Assembly (NCBI GenBank): GCA_964522445.1 | Contig: CAZFUY010000086.1 | Coordinates: 1 to 12,756 of the forward strand | Direction: 5' to 3' | Length of the DNA: 12,756 bases | Source of the DNA: CAZFUY01 sp964522445 | Lineage (GTDB): Bacteria > Pseudomonadota > Gammaproteobacteria > SZUA-229 | Notes under the pieces: generated by a model | The model's database searches: none | Seen by the model: only the letters and a program-made list of their open reading frames with translations | What the model was told of the DNA's origin: nothing | Program-made: the position numbers and the translations under genes | Part shown: piece after piece, positions 8,265 through 12,756 of the stretch | Layout of the letters: the number at the start of each line of letters is the position of its first letter | Position numbering within the stretch: the first letter of the stretch is position 1

Positions 8265-9158
8265 CTACAAAGTTCTTACACCTGTATCTTTAATACGATC
8301 AAAATAACGCGCTCGATATAATAAACGAGGACTGTTCTCATCATCATTAAAACCAGATCGGTCATGCAGCACATTATTGCTCACCAGACCCATACCAGGT
8401 TGCAATGTACCTCTGAAAATATAGGGCGAATCTGAGTCAAGTAATTGCTCAAGAAAAGAGACTGCCTGTTTAACAACCTCGTCATCTTTCCAGGCAATGC
8501 TCCGTGTTCGTGCTGTATATCGCATGTGTAAGTCACCCGTTTTTGCACTTACAGAAAAAACAGGCCCTGCTTCTTCTGCTCGTTCCACACTACCATCATC
8601 ATTTAAGCGTGGTGGAATTGTCATCGCATCTGGCAACATTAATGCTCGAATATAATCAGGATTTTCATCTCTCATTTTTATGTAAGCAATTTCATGATCC
8701 ATTAACTGGTTTTCACCACCTTCTTTCGCAGGTTGTACACAGTGCAATAATAACCCCCAGATTTGCTCATCGGCTGTATTGTAATAGCCATCGGTATGCC
8801 ATTTTATAAGACGATTTGTGTAAGGAATATATTGCGGATGACTGCCTTCATCATTAACAGTCAAAGATGTAATTGCATCTTCATCTGCTAACCAGTTATG
8901 ATTTAAATTAACAAGACCAAATTGCTCACCGACTAATTTTGGTATCTCTTTATCCTCACCCAGCACAGAGCCAGCATAAACAACCATATTTGTTTTCTGA
9001 CAAATCTGATGCATTGCATTGTATTCAGCTGCTGATAATTTTTTTGGATTATTTATTTCAACAAGTAAATTTTCTAAACCTGATGGGTAATTTTCCAGTT
9101 TTTTATCACGCCAGATCAAATAGTCTTTATCATCATTTATATCGAATGGATTAAACAT
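8265..9158 (-). CDS. TauD/TfdA-family Fe(II)/2-oxoglutarate-dependent dioxygenase
   Basis: The 297-residue protein belongs to the family that couples oxidative decarboxylation of 2-oxoglutarate to hydroxylation of a small substrate, using O2 and iron. The facial triad is visible as H121-x-D123 in KWHTDG and distal H265 in NNVLHDRSGF. An arginine for the 2-oxoglutarate carboxylate is expected at R278 or R282 in SPRLLYRARYFD. Length and order of motifs fit the family, and there is no signal peptide, so it is probably cytoplasmic. The substrate cannot be told: no sulfonate transporter, herbicide-degradation or siderophore gene lies beside it. The ATG at 9158 lacks a clear ribosome site, but the frame is uninterrupted and the N-terminus reads naturally from there. 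It appears to be its own transcription unit, with a repeat-filled gap downstream. Confidence 0.9.
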   Translation of the reverse strand: MFNPFDINDDKDYLIWRDKKLENYPSGLENLLVEINNPKKLSAAEYNAMHQICQKTNMVVYAGSVLGEDKEIPKLVGEQFGLVNLNHNWLADEDAITSLTVNDEGSHPQYIPYTNRLIKWHTDGYYNTADEQIWGLLLHCVQPAKEGGENQLMDHEIAYIKMRDENPDYIRALMLPDAMTIPPRLNDDGSVERAEEAGPVFSVSAKTGDLHMRYTARTRSIAWKDDEVVKQAVSFLEQLLDSDSPYIFRGTLQPGMGLVSNNVLHDRSGFNDDENSPRLLYRARYFDRIKDTGVRTL

Positions 9159-9212
9159 AATTATTTCGTTTTGTAAAAATGGCAGGCAAGCTTATAGGCT
9201 TTAACAGGCGGT

Positions 9213-9523
9213 CTAGTTGACCTGAATCAATAACAAATAAAACCAGATTTTAGAATAGATAAATATCAAAAAACCATGAAGCATAAACAGTAAAAAACAC
9301 AGTGTTTTGCTAAATATCAAGTCATTTAATAAAGCCTGTACTAAAATAATCAAACAAATTAAAGCAGGAAAATAACAATGAGCGGTGGCTGGGGTTGCCC
9401 CCATGAAATAAACGACAAATGCAAGCGGGTAGAAAATCGCCCATGCAATCCCGGCATGAAAGGCTGCATACTTGCAGGCCGGTTCATTTTTAGTGATGAT
9501 TCAAAAAACACGAAAGCCGCCAT
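9213..9523 (-). pseudogene. Small multi-helix membrane protein gene, apparently frameshifted by one base
   Basis: On the minus strand an ATG at 9523 opens a frame reading MAAFVFFESSLK. At an A5 run (9487-9491) the continuation that reads like protein switches frame to NEPACKYAAFHAGIAWAIF and runs to a TAG at 9213-9215. One extra A would join the parts into about 103 residues with roughly three hydrophobic segments. The downstream frame is open from a stop near 9505 to 9215, with 32 sense codons before its first ATG (9404), and that stretch is GC-richer than its surroundings, as real coding sequence would be. I do not recognise the family. It could be a decayed gene, a sequencing error in the A run, or a shorter 63-residue gene starting at 9404. 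Confidence 0.5.
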
Positions 9524-9585
9524 TAAGAAAAAAATATCTCAAAATAATAAATAAGCCACAACCACAGTTTCTATTTATAATATTT

Positions 9586-10065
9586 TTAGCTACAATATTT
9601 CTTTCTAAAAAACCTCCCAAACTTCTTATTTAAAAAGTTATTTCGAGACAGAAAAGGTATTATTTTATGCTGTCTGATACCAATTTTTTTCTGCAGCAAC
9701 TTTAATCCACTGTGCTGACAATCAACTCTCAATCCTGTTTGTAATACAGTAATTGTATTTTTTCGATTCTCACAAAACCATTCAACCCGAGCCAGATTTA
9801 AAAACACATCACCATTACTTAGCTCTAAGCTTACAGCCTGCCTGCATAAATCAATACCTCGAAAATCACCGTCAAGTGTTTTTGCTAAACCAGCATAAGA
9901 TAAATAGGTTGTATAAAAAGAATGATCTTTATTTATAGATTTAAAAGCAAGTTGAAAACTTTTACTTGCGCTTGAAATTGAACGACTTTTAAGAAACTCT
10001 ATTCCCTGTTTAAAGTTATCACAACAATAACTGTAATCATTGTATGCGGCCTCAATTAAAGACAT
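9586..10065 (-). CDS. TPR-like helical-repeat protein, downstream paralogue of a tandem pair
   Basis: A 159-residue, lysine-rich protein of unknown function. The sequence suggests TPR-type helix pairs, seen best at about 20-45 (FLKSRSISSASKSFQLAF) and 85-115 (GDVFLNLARVEWFCENRK), so a protein-binding scaffold is likely. No signal peptide or membrane helix is seen. The C-terminus is strongly basic. It aligns without gaps to the product of 10219-10695, with about 70 identities in 158 positions by hand count (about 44%), strongest in GDVFLNLAR, RKNT and SFQLA. The start is well supported: GGGAGGTGA lies just upstream of the ATG at 10065. The terminator between the two copies implies that this one has its own promoter or depends on readthrough. 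Known TPR motifs are the only basis for the family call. Confidence 0.82.
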   Translation of the reverse strand: MSLIEAAYNDYSYCCDNFKQGIEFLKSRSISSASKSFQLAFKSINKDHSFYTTYLSYAGLAKTLDGDFRGIDLCRQAVSLELSNGDVFLNLARVEWFCENRKNTITVLQTGLRVDCQHSGLKLLQKKIGIRQHKIIPFLSRNNFLNKKFGRFFRKKYCS

Positions 10066-10158
10066 ACTTCACCTCCCTGTAGATTTAAATTGCCAGCCAA
10101 ATCCTTTGGTGTATTTATTTAATCAGAACACATAAAATGTTTCAATACTTTATTAAGC

Positions 10159-10188
10159 AAAAAAAACCACAGAGACAAGCCCTGTGGT
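10159..10188 (-). terminator. Intrinsic terminator after the upstream TPR-like gene
   Basis: On the minus strand the arm ACCACAG (10182-10188), a loop of nine bases and CTGTGGT (10166-10172) form a seven-pair stem followed at once by a run of T (10159-10165). It lies about 30 bases after the TAA of the gene at 10219-10695. This is a textbook intrinsic terminator and separates the two paralogous genes into different transcripts, at least in part. Confidence 0.85.
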
Positions 10189-10218
10189 CAACCACGCTAA
10201 TGATCTGTTTAAAAAATA

Positions 10219-10695
10219 TTATTCTTTATCAAACCGCATTAGTTTTCCTAATGCATGATTTAATGGATGGCTGCGAGGTAAAAAAGGCAGCGGACTACGT
10301 TGGCGAGTACCCAGTTGCTCACGCATTTGTCTTAAACCAGGATGACGGTTATCAACCTGTAAACCTTTCTTTAATACGACAACTGTATTTTTTCTGTTTT
10401 GTACAAACCATTCTGCACGTGCCAGATTCAAATAAACATCACCGTCATGAACTTCACCTCTGGCCGCTTCACGACATAATTCTAAACCTGTTCTATCACC
10501 CGATAACACACGGGATAAACCACAGTAAGACGCATATTTATTATGGTAAATATTATTACGTTCAACTGAATCATACGCCAGCTGAAAACTTTGTACTGCT
10601 TTTGGCATAGAACGATCTTTAAGATGCTCCACGCCTTCTACAAATTCTTCACAGCATGCGCTGAAATCTTCATATACTACTTGTAATGGTGCCAT
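10219..10695 (-). CDS. TPR-like helical-repeat protein, upstream paralogue of a tandem pair
   Basis: A 158-residue protein of unknown function, paralogous to the product of 9586-10065. Helix-repeat signatures occupy the same places: HLKDRSMPKAVQSFQLAY about 24-41 and GDVYLNLARAEWFVQNRKN about 85-103. A conserved paired cysteine (C14, C15) occurs in both copies. There is no signal peptide. I chose the ATG at 10695: GGAG sits six bases upstream, and from there the N-terminus (MAPLQVVYEDFSACC) lines up residue for residue with the other copy. A start at 10725 would add ten residues without a counterpart. A strong terminator follows the gene. The C-terminal third is rich in proline and arginine. 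A long open frame on the opposite strand is a shadow. Confidence 0.84.
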   Translation of the reverse strand: MAPLQVVYEDFSACCEEFVEGVEHLKDRSMPKAVQSFQLAYDSVERNNIYHNKYASYCGLSRVLSGDRTGLELCREAARGEVHDGDVYLNLARAEWFVQNRKNTVVVLKKGLQVDNRHPGLRQMREQLGTRQRSPLPFLPRSHPLNHALGKLMRFDKE

Positions 10696-10739
10696 TACGA
10701 TCTCCATCAAAAACCTGTTATTCAAAGCCTGTAATTTCA

Positions 10740-10769
10740 GATATATCTAAACTTCCAGACTTACTTCAA
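10740..10769 (-). promoter_or_regulatory. Possible promoter of the upstream TPR-like gene
   Basis: On the minus strand TTGAAG (10764-10769) and TATATC (10740-10745) are spaced 18 bases apart, about 45 bases before the ATG at 10695. Each hexamer matches only part of the consensus and the region is AT-rich, so this is a candidate only. Confidence 0.3.
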
Positions 10770-11146
10770 TGTCTTGCTCGATTATTTATTTTTCATTTTG
10801 ATGGCCTGCAGTACACTCTAAGCTCGACCACTATCAGGATATGTACATGTGACAATTTAGTGGCATGACTGCAAGTCTTATCTAAAGATAATGCATAGTC
10901 TGTGCCTATTTATTTATATTCAGTAAAAACATACATATATAAATTTTATTGATTTTTATCATGCCGTTATTTTTATGCCTTATGTAAAAAAAACCGACAT
11001 TTTTCATTACTGTTTTCACCTGCTATTTTGTTACTTTAAAAAATAGCTGCTCAATCAATACCTTAGCTTCACAGCAAACTGTAAGGCCTGCCGTCACCCT
11101 CGAACGAATGATTATGTAAAGAGAATATTTACTCTATAAAAATCAA
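10770..11146. other. AT-rich intergenic gap without a gene
   Basis: The gap between rsmI and the TPR-like pair holds no convincing frame on either strand. The only structures I see are an AT-rich eight-pair inverted repeat GCTATTTT/AAAATAGC (11022-11029 and 11040-11047), with no T-run after it, and a short palindrome ATGTACAT near 10841. The end of the rsmI transcript should lie here, but I find no clear intrinsic terminator. Confidence 0.55.
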
Positions 11147-11986
11147 CTACTTGGACTGCATATTCAGGGCTGTTTTATAAACCTGATTTTTCTTCATTCC
11201 GGTAATATTTGCAGCCAGCTTACTTGCCTGCTTTAATGGAAGTTCTTCCATTAACACTTTAAGCGTATGCTCAAGTGTGACTGTGTTTTCTGATGATTTT
11301 TCCATAACCCCCTGAATAATAAGAACAAATTCCCCTTTACGCTGATTTTCATCCTCTCTAACCCAGCGCAATAACTCACACAGACTGGCTTTTCGTATGG
11401 TTTCAAAAGTCTTGGTTATTTCACGCGCCAGAAGAGCCTGCCTTTCTGCCCCAAAGACTTCATTCATATCCAACAGTGATTTTTCTATACGATGACTGGA
11501 CTCATAAAAAATAAGTGTGCTTGTTTCATGACTTAGCTGCTCATAAAAATGAACACGTGCCGATAATTTGGCGGGAGGAAAGCCTGCAAAATAAAAACTA
11601 TCCGTTGGTAAACCTGACGCAGAAAGCGCAGCGATAGCCGCACAGGGGCCTGGCAATGGACTTACTTTAATACCCACTTCATGAGCGGCTTTAACCAGCC
11701 GATAGCCTGGATCACTCAGTAATGGTGTGCCAGCATCTGAAATTAAGGCAATATTAAAACCGGTCTGTAATTTTTCAATCAATACAGGCGTTTGCTGCAG
11801 CTCATTATGATCATGGTAAGCCCACAACTTTGTCTTTATATTAAAGTTCTGCAATAAATGTCGACTATGACGCGTATCTTCCGCCGCAATTAAGTCAACA
11901 TCAGATAAAATATCAATAGCACGCTGAGTTATATCAGAACGATTTCCAATTGGAGTCGCAACAATATAAAGTACACCCTGATTCAT
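11147..11986 (-). CDS. rsmI: 16S rRNA (cytidine-1402-2'-O)-methyltransferase RsmI
   Basis: The 279-residue protein transfers a methyl group from S-adenosylmethionine to the 2'-oxygen of C1402 in 16S rRNA, in the decoding centre of the small subunit. It is a tetrapyrrole-methylase fold protein. Family blocks occur in order: LYIVATPIGN at the N-terminus, DLIAAEDTRHS, HDHNE, ALISDAGTPLLSDPG, PLPGPCAAIAALSASGLP, FYESSHR, REITKTFET, and RKGEFVLII, with the usual lysine-rich C-terminal tail. Length matches the Escherichia coli protein. The ATG at 11986 is preferred because AGGT precedes it and the protein then begins a few residues before LYIVATP; a TTG at 12025 would add 13 unsupported residues. 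It diverges from lpoA across 134 bases, as in many gammaproteobacteria. Confidence 0.97.
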   Translation of the reverse strand: MNQGVLYIVATPIGNRSDITQRAIDILSDVDLIAAEDTRHSRHLLQNFNIKTKLWAYHDHNELQQTPVLIEKLQTGFNIALISDAGTPLLSDPGYRLVKAAHEVGIKVSPLPGPCAAIAALSASGLPTDSFYFAGFPPAKLSARVHFYEQLSHETSTLIFYESSHRIEKSLLDMNEVFGAERQALLAREITKTFETIRKASLCELLRWVREDENQRKGEFVLIIQGVMEKSSENTVTLEHTLKVLMEELPLKQASKLAANITGMKKNQVYKTALNMQSK

Positions 11987-12056
11987 TGACACTACCTGCT
12001 CCACACAAGATACTCTGGGGCGCAATGATAACCCTAAATTAATCCGTTGACCGCTC

Positions 12057-12062
12057 TATAAT
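12057..12062 (+). promoter_or_regulatory. Candidate -10 element of lpoA
   Basis: A perfect TATAAT lies 58 bases before the lpoA ATG in the 134-base divergent gap between rsmI and lpoA. No good -35 stands 16-18 bases upstream (TTGACC at 12047-12052 is too close). A second TATAAT (12117-12122) overlaps the lpoA start codon and cannot serve a normal leader. Confidence 0.3.
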
Positions 12063-12120
12063 TGAGTTAAATTAACAACATGACAATGCACACTAAAAAT
12101 CACCTGTATACAAACTTATA

Positions 12121-12756
12121 ATGATTAATCGATTTTTACTAATATCCACGCTAACAGTTCTAATCAGCGCATGTACTGGCACATCACCTATAGTACCCAC
12201 TGATGACGAAATGACGACAGATACAAATCTGGATACAGCCCTTACACCACTTAAAGAACAGCCAGAAAAATTTCTTCAGCTCGCAGAACTAAGTAGCGGT
12301 ATAGAAAGAGACGAACACCTGCTGCATGCCAGCAAACTATTTATTAAGCTTGGTAATTTTGAGTCAGCCCGATCAACGCTACAGGCCATCAATGCAGAAA
12401 CAGCTGATGCCAGCGTACTTATTCAAATGCAGATAATGTCTGCAAATATTGCTCTAGGTTTTGGCGATCCCAAATTAGCCCTTAAATTATTAACCTTCTC
12501 CAGTGTTTTACCTGAGCCACAGCAAATCGAGGTTTATGAGCTTCGTGCAAAAGCATTTCTTGATGCAGGTTACCCGCTGGAAGCGGCAAAAACACGAGTC
12601 CAGATGGATTTGCTGTTGACGGATGAACAGGCACTGGAAGCAAACCACCAGGCCATCTGGGAGACATTATCACTGCTGCCTGAAACCACACTAAACCAGC
12701 TCAGTTTAGCGCCTTTATACCCTGAGTTTCTTGGCTGGATAGAGCTGGCCAAAGTC
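12121..12756 (+). CDS. lpoA: LpoA (YraM), outer-membrane lipoprotein activator of PBP1a, N-terminal part
   Basis: The frame is open from the ATG to the window end (212 residues) and is cut there; the full protein is usually around 570-670 residues. The N-terminus MINRFLLISTLTVLISAC is a lipoprotein signal with an ISAC lipobox, so cysteine 18 would be lipidated and the protein anchored in the outer membrane, from where it reaches PBP1a and stimulates peptidoglycan synthesis. After a short polar linker the sequence is helical and TPR-like (for example HLLHASKLFIKLGNFESARSTL, in parts), typical of the LpoA N-terminal domain, and includes an NHQAIWETL block characteristic of the family. Position divergent from rsmI is the classical context. 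There is no clear ribosome site before the ATG, but the signal peptide fixes the start. Identification is by context plus motifs. Confidence 0.9.
   Translation, partial: MINRFLLISTLTVLISACTGTSPIVPTDDEMTTDTNLDTALTPLKEQPEKFLQLAELSSGIERDEHLLHASKLFIKLGNFESARSTLQAINAETADASVLIQMQIMSANIALGFGDPKLALKLLTFSSVLPEPQQIEVYELRAKAFLDAGYPLEAAKTRVQMDLLLTDEQALEANHQAIWETLSLLPETTLNQLSLAPLYPEFLGWIELAKV

Noticed and set aside
8504..8809. 101-codon plus-strand frame inside the oxygenase gene
   Set aside because: Lies over the conserved HxD-containing coding region on the other strand and has low-complexity histidine/leucine content.
10137..10610. 157-codon plus-strand frame over the upstream TPR-like gene
   Set aside because: The minus-strand product aligns residue for residue with its neighbour, so the opposite frame is a shadow; it also runs through the terminator.
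11022..11047. AT-rich hairpin as the rsmI terminator
   Set aside because: Weak A/T stem about 100 bases after the stop and no T-run directly following on the minus strand.
11987..12025. Longer rsmI from a TTG at 12025
   Set aside because: Adds 13 residues unlike the family; ATG at 11986 has an AGGT upstream and gives normal length.
1..12756. CRISPR array, tRNA gene, or transposase gene
   Set aside because: No regularly spaced repeats, no tRNA-like cloverleaf sequence and no transposase-like frame seen on either strand.

Overview
The window looks like chromosome of an AT-rich gammaproteobacterium. The evidence is conserved at both edges: the 5' part of RNase P RNA (rnpB, minus strand) at the left, and rsmI (minus strand) divergent from lpoA (plus strand, cut by the window end) at the right. 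From general knowledge, in Pseudomonas-type genomes rnpB lies directly beside rsmI and lpoA. Here about 10.9 kb separates rnpB from rsmI, and I read that segment as an accessory insertion at a housekeeping junction. The genus cannot be told from this sequence.

Layout from left to right: rnpB 5' part (1-206, minus) with its promoter; a membrane-anchored hybrid histidine kinase (418-3129, plus) with a Tll0287-like/DUF3365 periplasmic domain carrying a CxxCH haem motif; a perfect REP-like palindrome (3162-3191) between two convergent genes; a very long cytoplasmic protein (3280-7773, minus) read as GAF-PAS-PAS-PAS-HisKA-HATPase-REC-hemerythrin-REC-EAL; a 490-base gap with a short tandem repeat and a long inverted repeat of a dispersed-repeat type; a TauD/TfdA-family Fe(II)/2-oxoglutarate oxygenase (8265-9158, minus); a small membrane-protein gene that looks broken by one missing base (9213-9523, minus); two paralogous TPR-like genes in tandem (9586-10065 and 10219-10695, minus) with a clear intrinsic terminator after the upstream copy; an AT-rich non-coding gap; rsmI; and the start of lpoA.

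The two kinases share a closely related HisKA-HATPase-REC core and point at each other, so they are probably duplicates that took on different sensors and outputs. One has a haem-type redox sensor and ends in a receiver. The other adds a hemerythrin domain with all seven di-iron ligands, a second receiver and an EAL domain with its catalytic residues, so it probably links oxygen or redox state to cyclic-di-GMP breakdown within one polypeptide. With the neighbouring oxygen-dependent oxygenase, the insert has an oxygen/redox theme, but a functional link to the oxygenase or the TPR pair is inference only.
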